DNA from: Acinetobacter seifertii
GTDB lineage: Bacteria; Pseudomonadota; Gammaproteobacteria; Pseudomonadales; Moraxellaceae
Assembly (NCBI RefSeq): GCF_000368065.1
Contig: NZ_KB851200.1
Span: 799,204 to 863,203, forward strand
Reading direction: 5' to 3'
DNA: 64,000 bases
The position numbers and the translations under genes are program-made. The notes below the pieces were generated by a model, which saw nothing but the letters and a program-made list of their open reading frames with translations, was not told the DNA's origin and made no database searches. Position 1 is the stretch's first letter. Each line of letters begins with the position of its first letter. This document shows positions 16,938 through 24,726 of the stretch, one piece after another.

Positions 16938-17201
16938 AATTAAATTATTATTACGATTTATTCCAAGATTGTTGCGGTTTGTAAAGAAAAAGTAGAATGA
17001 GTTATAGGAATTTTCACTAATTTTTTTGATCTAATTCTTTGAATAATAAAATCTATATTTTGTAAAAGGCTAAATAAATTAAGTTTTTAAATATAAGCAG
17101 ATAGGCAGGAACTTACTATTTTATAAAAAATGATCACACTAACAAAAAGTAATCTTTTGGAAAAAATGACGGATATATTTTGTGAATAATGCTTTTTACA
17201 T

Positions 17202-17224
17202 AAAAAAAGCCCCTATAAAGGGGC
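17202..17224 (-). terminator. Terminator of the 17254-18201 gene
   Basis: GCCCCT (17209-17214) pairs with AGGGGC (17219-17224). On the reverse strand the stem is followed by seven T (17202-17208), a canonical intrinsic terminator 30 bases after the stop. Confidence 0.85.
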
Positions 17225-17253
17225 GCTGATTAAAACAAAAAATAGGTCAGCAT

Positions 17254-18201
17254 TTAGCTTAATGTTGAAGCCGTAGCAGGATGTTGTGTCATTTGTTCAA
17301 AGTATTGAACGGCAGGTGAGCGAGCCATATACGCTAAAGCTTGTTCGGTGTCACCTTCATGGATCGGATTAAATTTTGGAGACAACCATCTTAATGTCGC
17401 TTTCCATAAATATTTGATTGTTGGTAGGTTATCTGATTGAGTAGCAGTTTTTTCAAACTCACGAATAATATTAATGTAACCCCGACGCATCAATTTTTGA
17501 ATATCTTGGTGTTCCAAATCTTGTCGCCCAAGACTACGGGCGAAATCGGCAAGAAAATAAATAAATAATGGGAAAACTGCCATCATGATGGCTTGCCTAG
17601 AAATATAAAAACCAAATTTATTTGTTAATAAATGCTCAAATAAGTCATAGGCAACACAGCGATGCTCGACTTCTTCTGCAAGATGCCAACGGAATAAATC
17701 TGCCATCGCAGGATCTGCCTTATCCCACGACTTACTATCGAGAGTCCATTGACCAATTGTTCCGGTAAAGTGCTCAATTGCAGCAATTACACCGACTCGG
17801 AATAGTAACCAATACTCCTCAACTTTCTCACCTTTTAAAAAAGGAATACCAAGAGGCTTGTCACCTAATAAAATATTAAAAACCAGATGAGCACGATTGA
17901 GAGGATCTTGAATGTCGTAGCCATGTTCCCTTAAAAAGTCTTGTGCTTTTTCATGGGCACGAGCATGAGCTGCTTCTTGACGTACAAAACCAACGACCTC
18001 TTGTTTTAATTTTTCATCCTTAATGTAGGGTAGAGTTTTATTGAACACTCGGCAGAACCAAAACTCACCCGCAGGCAAAAGCATATTTATGCCATTAGCA
18101 ACATGTGAACACAGAGGGTCATTTGGCATCCAACATACAGATGACTCTGAAAAGTCGAAATATACTTTTCTTGCTTTAAGTTGATGATTCCCTGTGAGCA
18201 T
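17254..18201 (-). CDS. Metal-dependent hydrolase-like di-iron protein
   Basis: About 315 residues from the preferred ATG at 18201, which has GGAG 8 bases before it; an upstream ATG at 18219 is possible. The protein belongs to the bacterial family annotated as predicted metal-dependent hydrolase (PF10118-type), a ferritin-like helical fold. Repeated Glu/His motifs suit a di-iron site: GEFWF, RQEAAHARAHEK, AIEHFTG and AEEVEHRCVAYD. A hydrophobic segment near the middle (AVFPLFIYFLADFA) may contact the membrane. The substrate is unknown. It is divergent from the MscS gene and ends with its own terminator. Confidence 0.82.
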   Translation of the reverse strand: MLTGNHQLKARKVYFDFSESSVCWMPNDPLCSHVANGINMLLPAGEFWFCRVFNKTLPYIKDEKLKQEVVGFVRQEAAHARAHEKAQDFLREHGYDIQDPLNRAHLVFNILLGDKPLGIPFLKGEKVEEYWLLFRVGVIAAIEHFTGTIGQWTLDSKSWDKADPAMADLFRWHLAEEVEHRCVAYDLFEHLLTNKFGFYISRQAIMMAVFPLFIYFLADFARSLGRQDLEHQDIQKLMRRGYINIIREFEKTATQSDNLPTIKYLWKATLRWLSPKFNPIHEGDTEQALAYMARSPAVQYFEQMTQHPATASTLS

Positions 18202-18528
18202 AGATGTCACTCCATTCATAATTTTTGATTTAATGCGAATGGCTAATTTTTAGCATTAGGTAAATTTATTCACCATGTGCTTAAAGGACAAAAATCTGAT
18301 TTAGATGGTCTACAAAGATAAAAGCGGCTTTGAGTTAGAAATTATTTAAGAACTTTCTAAAAATTTAAGCTTATTGCCTGTATGAATCATATTTCCATAA
18401 ATTAATCTAATTTAGCGATTAAGTATTATAGACGTGTTGTATTTATGACGACATATGTAAACAAGTCTTAATCTATAGCACACGAACACTTTAAAATTAT
18501 TGAAAATAAAGTTTTAAGGTGTAGAGGT
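18202..18528. other. Divergent promoter region, no other feature seen
   Basis: 327 AT-rich bases between the hydrolase and the MscS channel gene, which point away from each other. No operator, hairpin or short coding frame stood out. Confidence 0.4.
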
Positions 18529-19764
18529 TTGAATTTTTTTAATTATTATCGAGATCTTCAGGCTGAGTTAAGCAATTATCCTTGGCTAGAAATGATAGTT
18601 TCACTCACAATTTTAATTCTATTTGCTGCATTGGCAAACTTCATTGCTAAGCGAATTATTGTTCGGGGTATTCGTCATTTAGTGACTAAAATCAAGTCAC
18701 TTAATCAATCTGTCTTTGCTCAACATAGTGTCATAAAGCGGTTTGCCAATATTGTTCCTGCTATTGTGATTATGAATGGTATTACCACCGTTCCACACTT
18801 ATCTGAAAAAGCAATTGCTTTGGTACAGATGGGTGCGCAAGCATTTATTTTCCTGACTATTGCGCTCACGATCAGTGAATTATTAAATATATTTAATTTA
18901 ATCTATCAACGTAATCCAAAATCTAGAAACAAGCCGATTAAGGGCTATTTGCAACTCGTTAAACTCATCTTGTTTGTAGTCTGTGGTTTAATGATTTTAG
19001 GTACATTCCTTAAAAAGGATGTATTTACCTTGCTTGCTGGTTTTGGTGCGATGGCAGCCGTATTAATGTTGGTTTTCCAAAATACGATTTTGTCATTGGT
19101 CGCGAGTGTACAAATTGCTTCTTATGACATGGTACGTATAGGGGACTGGATTGAAATGCCGTCGCTAAATGCCGATGGTGATGTGATTGATATTTCACTA
19201 CATACTGTAACCGTACAAAACTTTGATAAAACCTATACCACTATTCCAACCAATAAACTTGTTACAGACACTTTTAAAAACTGGCGCGGTATGAGTAACG
19301 CTGGATGCCGTCGTATGAAGCGTTCGCTTTTCATTGACCAGAGTAGTGTGCACTTCATGACTGAAGAAGAGCAGCAAAAGCTAAAAGATTTTCTATTGTT
19401 AGATCAATACCTCAATGCTAAACAATCTGAGATTGATGAGTTCAATAAGCATTTAGGTAGTCAGTCTCGCTATAACAAAAGACGTTTAACCAATATCGGA
19501 ACATTTAGAGCGTATGTTGAATTCTATTTACGTCAGCACAAAGGAATTGCACAAAATCAAACCTTAATTGTTCGTCAATTACAACCGACGAGTGAAGGTC
19601 TACCACTAGAGATTTATGCCTTTACTAATACCACTGCATGGGTTTCTTATGAAGCAATTCAGTCCGACATTTTTGACCATCTCATCGCGATTTTGCCTGA
19701 GTTTGGTTTAAGAGTGTATCAGGCACCATCAGGCCATGATTTTCAAAAACTTACAGTAGAGTAA
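18529..19764 (+). CDS. MscS-family mechanosensitive channel, YbdG-like
   Basis: A 411-residue inner-membrane channel that opens under membrane tension to release solutes during hypo-osmotic shock. Membrane segments lie at about 20-42, 75-95 and 100-122, and the pore helix pair at about 140-205 contains LLAGFGAMAAVLMLVFQNTI, equivalent to MscS TM3. The MscS beta domain follows (VRIGDWIEM...GDVIDISLHTVTVQNFDKTYTTIPTNKL). Size and the long cytoplasmic C-terminus match YbdG. It starts with TTG at 18529; AAGG lies 9 bases before it. A strong terminator follows. Confidence 0.9.
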   Translation: MNFFNYYRDLQAELSNYPWLEMIVSLTILILFAALANFIAKRIIVRGIRHLVTKIKSLNQSVFAQHSVIKRFANIVPAIVIMNGITTVPHLSEKAIALVQMGAQAFIFLTIALTISELLNIFNLIYQRNPKSRNKPIKGYLQLVKLILFVVCGLMILGTFLKKDVFTLLAGFGAMAAVLMLVFQNTILSLVASVQIASYDMVRIGDWIEMPSLNADGDVIDISLHTVTVQNFDKTYTTIPTNKLVTDTFKNWRGMSNAGCRRMKRSLFIDQSSVHFMTEEEQQKLKDFLLLDQYLNAKQSEIDEFNKHLGSQSRYNKRRLTNIGTFRAYVEFYLRQHKGIAQNQTLIVRQLQPTSEGLPLEIYAFTNTTAWVSYEAIQSDIFDHLIAILPEFGLRVYQAPSGHDFQKLTVE

Positions 19765-19775
19765 GTGGGACAAGA

Positions 19776-19817
19776 ATGCTATCTTCTTTGAATTTTCAAG
19801 TAGATAGCATTTTTTTA
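19776..19817 (+). terminator. Terminator of the MscS gene
   Basis: ATGCTATCT (19776-19784) pairs with AGATAGCAT (19802-19810), followed directly by a run of T. Confidence 0.9.
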
Positions 19818-19890
19818 ATATTTTTATACATTAATTTATAAAAATTTTTGGAAAATTATTATTAAATAGCGGTATAAATTGACTATATGA

Positions 19891-19909
19891 GTTATGCGCG
19901 TTTCATAAC
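19891..19909. repeat. Inverted-repeat site GTTATG-N7-CATAAC (copy 1)
   Basis: GTTATG (19891-19896) and CATAAC (19904-19909) form a symmetric pair 160 bases before the gene at 20072. A similar pair occurs at 20598-20620 before the gene at 20734, and a resembling AT-rich stretch (AAAATTATTA...GGTATAAATTG) precedes both. Possible shared operator. Confidence 0.4.
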
Positions 19910-19977
19910 TTAGAAAAGAATGATTTTTGAGCAAACTCGATCCAAAATTTTTAAGGAGTGAGGCTTAAGTAACGAAT

Positions 19978-20005
19978 TTGACACTTTGAACAAAGAAAAT
20001 ACTAA
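19978..20005 (+). promoter_or_regulatory. Candidate promoter for the 20072 gene
   Basis: TTGACA (19978-19983), a 16-base spacer and TACTAA (20000-20005) sit 67 bases before the start codon. The perfect -35 is persuasive; the -10 is weaker. Confidence 0.45.
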
Positions 20006-20071
20006 ATGTTTAAGAATAACAAACAATAAAGTTGCTTTAATAAAATTTGTTAGGTGAGTTGGAGTGTTTGA

Positions 20072-20323
20072 ATGGCTACAGCAATAGAGAACAGAGCTAG
20101 ACAACTTAAAAACGCAAAACGTGGAGGATATGCGCCAACCATTGCCAAAGACGTAAACAAACACAAAGTACAAAAATTAAGGAGAGCTCTAGACGAAGCC
20201 CGGCGATATGTGAGTGAACTCAATGATGAAACGATTATCTTCGATGATCAAGACGCAAGGCAAAAGGCTGAAGGAGCCAAAGCAATTATTGAAATGTTTG
20301 AAGCAGCACTAAGTAGTGCATAA
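20072..20323 (+). CDS. Small basic hypothetical protein, 83 residues
   Basis: Not recognised. The N-terminal half is strongly basic (NRARQLKNAKRGGYAPTIAKD, then KHKVQKLRRALDEARR), while the C-terminal half is an acidic helix (DDQDARQKAEGAKAIIEMFEAAL). No signal peptide. This could suit a nucleic-acid or nucleoid-associated role, but that is only composition. GGAG lies 8 bases before the ATG. It is the first of a run of small genes up to 24666. Confidence 0.65.
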   Translation: MATAIENRARQLKNAKRGGYAPTIAKDVNKHKVQKLRRALDEARRYVSELNDETIIFDDQDARQKAEGAKAIIEMFEAALSSA

Positions 20324-20733
20324 GCTGCATCAATCTAAAATATAAACCATAGAAGACCTTGCTGAATATAGGGTTAACTTTTATTCTTCGACTAAATCAT
20401 CTCGTTATTCAGCAAGGCAGTAAATAAAAATAATTCAAATATTCCTATATTCTATTTTTAGCTAACATATCAGAAAAAACTTGGGTCAAATAATATTATT
20501 GATGAGCTTAATTTTTTTAGAAAATTATTACCAAATATAAAATTTTTCCGCATATAAATTGTGATGAGTTTTGCATTTTAATTATTTGCTGTGGTGAGTT
20601 ATGGGCACAAGTTTCATAACACTCTTATTGATTACACTTGCCATTTCAACACTTACATACTGAAATGATATATCCATCATACTTCCTTAAAAATCAGTCT
20701 AACAAACAAAGTTAGAATAAGAGGGAAGGAACC
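20324..20733. other. Intergenic region with a 12-bp inverted repeat and second GTTATG/CATAAC site
   Basis: CCTTGCTGAATA (20357-20368) and TATTCAGCAAGG (20406-20417) are perfectly complementary over 12 bp around a 37-base loop, 61 bases in all. It resembles a miniature element or the ends of a decayed insertion sequence more than a terminator, since no T-run follows. The symmetric pair GTTATG (20598-20603) / CATAAC (20615-20620) lies about 110 bases before the next gene. Confidence 0.5.
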
Positions 20734-21165
20734 ATGCCAAAATTTATAACAATTGCCGAAAAGATCTATAAAAGATTTGAAGAAGATAAATTATTTTCTG
20801 ACAACCTGATTGAACAACTGAATAATTTAGTCAGCATTATTCGAAAAGAGATAAAGGGTACTCCCTGTAAACTGAAATATAATTTTATAGATTTTGAAGA
20901 GTGCTTAAGTAAACCTTTAAATGAATGCAGCATTAAAATCGACATGAGCTTAATGCCTAAATATAAAAATAAGGGTGAATATATTATGTGGTTAGCAAGC
21001 TTTATTGAAAAAATTACGATAGGTGGGCAGCCAAAACTTCCACCACTTTCAAGTATTATGGCCACAGACTTTAATGTAAAAAAAGAAGCCCAGAGGGTAC
21101 TGGAAAATAAAAAAGCAGTATCCGAAGAAAATGTCAGAATGATCGAAAATTATTTTAATTCTTAA
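20734..21165 (+). CDS. Hypothetical protein, 143 residues
   Basis: Not recognised. A soluble protein without signal peptide; a helical N-terminal half (ITIAEKIYKRFEEDKLFSDN) is followed by a segment with two cysteines (GTPCKL, NECSIK). GGGAAGGAA lies just before the ATG, a strong ribosome site. An intrinsic terminator follows at 21260-21280. It is flanked by other small accessory genes, with low-GC codon use. Confidence 0.65.
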   Translation: MPKFITIAEKIYKRFEEDKLFSDNLIEQLNNLVSIIRKEIKGTPCKLKYNFIDFEECLSKPLNECSIKIDMSLMPKYKNKGEYIMWLASFIEKITIGGQPKLPPLSSIMATDFNVKKEAQRVLENKKAVSEENVRMIENYFNS

Positions 21166-21259
21166 GAGTATAAGAAAAATAATAAAAAAATAAATCTAGT
21201 CTAAAGTCCTATAAAAGTGTGTATCCACCGCACTTTTATAATCGCTGGAAAATTTCAGC

Positions 21260-21283
21260 AACCGCCTTCTGGGGCGGTTTTCT
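21260..21283 (+). terminator. Terminator after the 20734 gene
   Basis: AACCGCC (21260-21266) pairs with GGCGGTT (21273-21279), followed by TTTCTTT. Confidence 0.8.
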
Positions 21284-21365
21284 TTATATAACTTATTTAC
21301 TTTATTTGATCATGATTGTCTTATAATATGCACTTTTTAATTATGATAAGTGAATATTATATATT

Positions 21366-21740
21366 ATGAAATTAAGAGTTTTTATCTTGGGCTTACTTAT
21401 TTGTACTAATAGTATGGCTGCTTCAAACACAAGTTTTGAAGACGAGTATTATAATCTTATAGAGAAAATTCATGTAGTTCAGGCAGAAAGAGACGCTTTT
21501 ATCAAAAAGAATGCGAATAAAAATCTAACTGGTGCACAAAGAAAAAAGCTAGATTCAATAGAATGTACTTATATGCAATCTGAACTACAATATAATGAAT
21601 TTCTTATTGCTAGATTTAAGGAGTATAAAACCTTCATGAAGAAATCTGGTCGAGAACTAGCAAATGATAAAGAATTAATTAAAATGGATATTGATTCTTT
21701 AAAAGAAGAAATAAACAGTCCTCATGGAAAGTGTAAATAA
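21366..21740 (+). CDS. Small exported helical protein, 124 residues
   Basis: A signal peptide (residues 1-19, ending TNSMA) is followed by an almost entirely helical, lysine/glutamate-rich mature part with coiled-coil character. Two cysteines (IECTY and the near-terminal GKCK) could pair. Size and composition recall small periplasmic lysozyme-inhibitor-like or YfdX-like helical proteins, but no motif fixes the family. The gene has its own terminator immediately after the stop. Confidence 0.68.
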   Translation: MKLRVFILGLLICTNSMAASNTSFEDEYYNLIEKIHVVQAERDAFIKKNANKNLTGAQRKKLDSIECTYMQSELQYNEFLIARFKEYKTFMKKSGRELANDKELIKMDIDSLKEEINSPHGKCK

Positions 21741-21746
21741 CAATAA

Positions 21747-21769
21747 GCACCGATAACGGTGCTTTTTTT
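21747..21769 (+). terminator. Terminator after the 21366 gene
   Basis: GCACCG-ATAA-CGGTGC (21747-21762) followed by seven T. Confidence 0.92.
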
Positions 21770-21922
21770 GAAAATTTCTATCAATCCTAATTAGAGAAAA
21801 CAGTTCACTTTTCAACATGATATACATACTTAAACAATTACATCATAAAAAAATCCATAACTTATGTGCATAGCATGTTAAGTTTTCCTACACATCTATA
21901 AAAATTATGGAAAGGCTTAAAT

Positions 21923-22204
21923 ATGAAATGTTCATATCAAGATTTGGATGGCAATAGAGTTCATGTTACTTGTGAAAGTTATATACACATACCTTTAGGT
22001 GTGGGTAAAAGTAAAATAGCAGTAGATAATAGCTCAGAGGACTTAATCCATATCAACGAAGATTTTAGTTTTTTTAAAAAAACAGAGGCAGATTCAATTC
22101 CACTCTATCGATTCGCTATTGATAGTAAAAATAATGTTTTTAATAGTGATGAACTACCTGCTTTGGCACAAATTGGAACTGATTGGGAAATTTTAGATCA
22201 ATAA
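21923..22204 (+). CDS. Hypothetical protein, 93 residues
   Basis: Not recognised. Starts MKCSYQDLDGNRVHVTCES, with no signal peptide, and has an alternating beta-type pattern through its first half. GGAAAGG lies about 9 bases before the ATG. It sits alone between two exported-protein genes in the accessory patch. Composition gives no functional hint. Confidence 0.55.
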   Translation: MKCSYQDLDGNRVHVTCESYIHIPLGVGKSKIAVDNSSEDLIHINEDFSFFKKTEADSIPLYRFAIDSKNNVFNSDELPALAQIGTDWEILDQ

Positions 22205-22379
22205 TTTTTTGATTTGATATATCAGTTGTTTAGCTGTTTTTTCAATATTTTGTAAAATTTATCAAATAGTAAATATTTAACTAAACTTAATAGAGGTATT
22301 ATAGGCAACTCAGTTAAATATAGTCTAAATATTAATAGGCAGTTTTAGGCTAAATATCGAATATACAGAGAGAAAGAAC

Positions 22380-22763
22380 ATGAAGCGCCTTATTACTTTA
22401 TTTCTATTGCCTTATGCAACGGGGACATTCGCTCAAGAGCCCTTCGAGGTCAGTAAAAGTTGTTTTGTCGTAAAGGGTAAAAATACTACAGAGACTTGCT
22501 TACTCTCTTCTACAAATAACTCAACATCTAACTTTGAAAGATTAATTTTTCCTAACACTAAAGTATTTATTAAAGAATCAAATATTTGTTCAAACGAGGA
22601 CCCATGTGTTTCTGTCGGAAGTAACTTATCTAATTTAAAAGATGCACACATTTATTATCGTAATTTAAAGACAAAAAAAATTGTTGATAAACCTGAAAAA
22701 GATGCATGGACATGCTTTAAACAACCTCACGATAAGCTAGATTTTTGTGTTTCTTACGATTAG
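22380..22763 (+). CDS. Small exported cysteine-containing protein, 127 residues
   Basis: A signal peptide (residues 1-18, MKRLITLFLLPYATGTFA, then QEPF) leads into a mature protein with seven cysteines spread along its length (SKSCFV, ETCLL, SNICSNEDPCVS, WTCFK, DFCVS), typical of a disulfide-stabilised periplasmic or secreted protein. Asn/Ser/Thr-rich middle. GAGAGAAAG precedes the ATG. Family not recognised; the high cysteine count is unusual for Acinetobacter periplasmic proteins of this size. Confidence 0.65.
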   Translation: MKRLITLFLLPYATGTFAQEPFEVSKSCFVVKGKNTTETCLLSSTNNSTSNFERLIFPNTKVFIKESNICSNEDPCVSVGSNLSNLKDAHIYYRNLKTKKIVDKPEKDAWTCFKQPHDKLDFCVSYD

Positions 22764-22974
22764 AACAGAACGAATTGCATTACTCGGATTAGTGAAAAGT
22801 TATAAGTAGTGGCTTTATACAATTTCTAAAATAGTGTCTTACTTTGGCTACAGTAGATTGTTTCAGTTTACATTTCTATGTAGATAAAACAAAAAAGTCT
22901 ATAAACCTATGCTGATCGTAATATTGATAGCCAGTATTTATTAGCTAATCAATGGAAATTGTATGAGGTAAAAT

Positions 22975-23106
22975 ATGACTAAAATAATAGCTATTCTAAG
23001 CTTAGTAGCAATCGTATCAATCTCTGTTATAGGTTGCCAAGGCGAGAATGATACGAAGCAGCAAGATAAAACTACAACGCCACATTCACTAGATAAAGAT
23101 TCATAA
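22975..23106 (+). CDS. 43-residue lipoprotein
   Basis: ATG at 22975 with GAGG about 7 bases before it. The peptide has a hydrophobic signal (IIAILSLVAIVSISV) ending in the lipobox VIGC, with the acylated cysteine at residue 21, then a short hydrophilic tail (QGENDTKQQDKTTT). This is the size and form of entericidin-like small lipoproteins, though no sequence motif assigns it. A strong terminator follows directly, which supports real expression. Confidence 0.65.
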   Translation: MTKIIAILSLVAIVSISVIGCQGENDTKQQDKTTTPHSLDKDS

Positions 23107-23110
23107 AAAC

Positions 23111-23136
23111 AAAAGCCCACCCTGAGATGGGCTTTT
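23111..23136. terminator. Bidirectional terminator
   Basis: AAAAGCCCA (23111-23119) pairs with TGGGCTTTT (23128-23136) and further T follow. It serves the 43-residue lipoprotein gene and the converging gene at 23149. Confidence 0.9.
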
Positions 23137-23148
23137 TTAATGATCATT

Positions 23149-23853
23149 TCATTTAGAAAAAAGTGGATTAGTCACAAAGATTAGGCCGACAGAGAAAAAT
23201 GAGTCATCTTTTGTTTTATTTAAACGGTTACCATAACTTGCATTGAACTGGACATTATCTTTGTACAACATATATTTAATGCCGGTTTGATAAAATGAAT
23301 CGTCTCGATCATTTCCATAAATTTCGGCAGTAAATGTTAATGGTTTCGTAATGAATGTTTCTGTACCCACACCCCAAGTAGTTTGTTCGCGGTGAGTGGT
23401 ATGTTCTTTAAGCCAACCCACATTTGTATGTACCAAAAAATGGTCATCTAACATAGAAATACTTAAGGGAACATTCACAGTCCAATCTTTTTCAGAAGTA
23501 TGGTTGTTACTCATTTGAGTCGAAAATGAAAAACCAATCCCCCAGTTATTCGTCTCAAGTGGTTTTAAGAGTGTTTTCCCTTGCACAGTTGTATAAGTCG
23601 CATTGCCAGTGTCGTCAGAAAAATGACGGCCCATGCCTATACCAAATTCAAAATTACCACCAATATTACAAGAAGGGATGACCCAATATTCCTTATCGTT
23701 AGGGTTATTCTGCATCCATGAGTCAAGCTGACAGGTGTGGGCAGGAACTAAAGAAGCATCATCGACAACCATTGGTCGACCAGCATAACTTGAAATAAAG
23801 GCTAAGCAAGTACTCACAAAGACAATAGATTTTTTTAAGTTCAGAAATAGCAT
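23149..23853 (-). CDS. Exported outer-membrane beta-barrel-like protein
   Basis: The start at 23853 is chosen because GGAG lies 8 bases before it and it opens a proper signal peptide (LNLKKSIVFVSTCLAFISSYA, cleavage before GRP); the frame continues upstream to 24015 without coding character. The 234-residue product is rich in alternating aromatic/polar strands (NWGIGFSFSTQM, HFLVHTNVGWLK, FSVGLIFVTNP) and ends in a strand near the C-terminus, like a small outer-membrane barrel. Two cysteines at the mature N-terminus (HTCQL, PSCNI). Probably an exported barrel of unknown cargo. Confidence 0.68.
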   Translation of the reverse strand: MLFLNLKKSIVFVSTCLAFISSYAGRPMVVDDASLVPAHTCQLDSWMQNNPNDKEYWVIPSCNIGGNFEFGIGMGRHFSDDTGNATYTTVQGKTLLKPLETNNWGIGFSFSTQMSNNHTSEKDWTVNVPLSISMLDDHFLVHTNVGWLKEHTTHREQTTWGVGTETFITKPLTFTAEIYGNDRDDSFYQTGIKYMLYKDNVQFNASYGNRLNKTKDDSFFSVGLIFVTNPLFSK

Positions 23854-24234
23854 TGATGACTCCAATACAGCAAAGAGCACATGTAAGTATTTGCTAGTTT
23901 GTAAACAAAACTGATGAATAAGAATAAAATAAGGTGGGGACTCTCTTAGATCCACAAGAGAGCCAGAGGGCTGTAGTGGATACTTAGATATGAGTCGATG
24001 ATTTAATTCTATCAATCGAGCAAGTACTCACAATGAAGCCCCCAGAAATTCGTTGGGCGGATTCTAAATTGGTTTTATTGGGCTGGCAAGTTAAAGTTTA
24101 GTGACATCTATTTTTTAAGGCTATAAGAAAATGATTTACAAACTCAAACGCTACACATCAAATTTATACATAAATTAAAACTTAATAAAAAGTATATTTC
24201 ATATAATTATTCAAAATAATGTTGAGGATTAAAA
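23854..24234. other. Divergent intergenic region, little seen
   Basis: 381 bases between the barrel-like gene and the exported protein at 24235. Part of it (23854-24015) stays open in the reverse frame but looks non-coding. No clear operator or hairpin. Confidence 0.4.
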
Positions 24235-24666
24235 ATGAAAAAAATCATTAAAACTATATTATTATCTGGTTTAATTTTATCTGTACCATTATCAGTTCTT
24301 GCTAAGAATGTTGAAACAAAAGTAAGTTTTTTAAAAGGTTTACATCAAACGACATTAACTGGAAAGTTTCAAGGTTATGATGATGTTAGATATAGAGTGT
24401 TTGCAAAAAGTGGGCAAGTTTTAAAATTCAATATTAATAGTTATAATAATTTAGCTTATGTTAATATTTTTGCTCCAGGTAAAAAGCCAGGCAAAGATCA
24501 AGCCTTGTTAGTGGGTTCGACATTAGGTTTTTCCGGAGAAATAGTATTGCCCGTCGATGGTGATTATATTATCCAAGTTTATCAAATGCGAAATAGTGCA
24601 CGTAAAAATAGAACAGTGTCCTTTAATTTAGATTTGCAAATATTAGATAATAAAAATATAAAATGA
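24235..24666 (+). CDS. Small exported protein with PPC-like beta domain
   Basis: Signal peptide (residues 1-23, ending LSVLA). The mature 120 residues form a predicted beta-sandwich with the pattern seen in bacterial pre-peptidase C-terminal-like domains: YRVFAKSGQVLKFNINS, then LPVDGDYIIQVYQMRNSARK and a closing strand. Such domains usually hang on secreted enzymes; here it stands alone. GAGGA lies before the ATG. A 12-bp inverted repeat follows at 24674-24716. Function unknown. Confidence 0.65.
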   Translation: MKKIIKTILLSGLILSVPLSVLAKNVETKVSFLKGLHQTTLTGKFQGYDDVRYRVFAKSGQVLKFNINSYNNLAYVNIFAPGKKPGKDQALLVGSTLGFSGEIVLPVDGDYIIQVYQMRNSARKNRTVSFNLDLQILDNKNIK

Positions 24667-24673
24667 CAGAGAT

Positions 24674-24716
24674 AATCTATACATAAGCTCTAAACTATCG
24701 AGCCTATGTATAGATT
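24674..24716. terminator. Hairpin between converging genes
   Basis: AATCTATACATA (24674-24685) pairs perfectly with TATGTATAGATT (24705-24716), with an inner GCTC/GAGC stem. It sits between the stops of two converging genes. No T-run, so its role as terminator is moderate. Confidence 0.5.
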
Positions 24717-24726
24717 AAAAATAGAA

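Larger units (their letters stand above)
16891..17253. other. Promoter region of the siderophore operon
   Basis: 363 bases between sbnA and the metal-dependent hydrolase gene. It contains the Fur box (16919-16937) near sbnA and the terminator of the upstream hydrolase gene at 17202-17224. The rest is AT-rich with nothing else recognisable. Confidence 0.6.

Noticed and set aside
23854..24015. Upstream extension of the barrel-like protein to 24015
   Set aside because: The added residues show no family features, while the ATG at 23853 has a ribosome site and opens a signal peptide.
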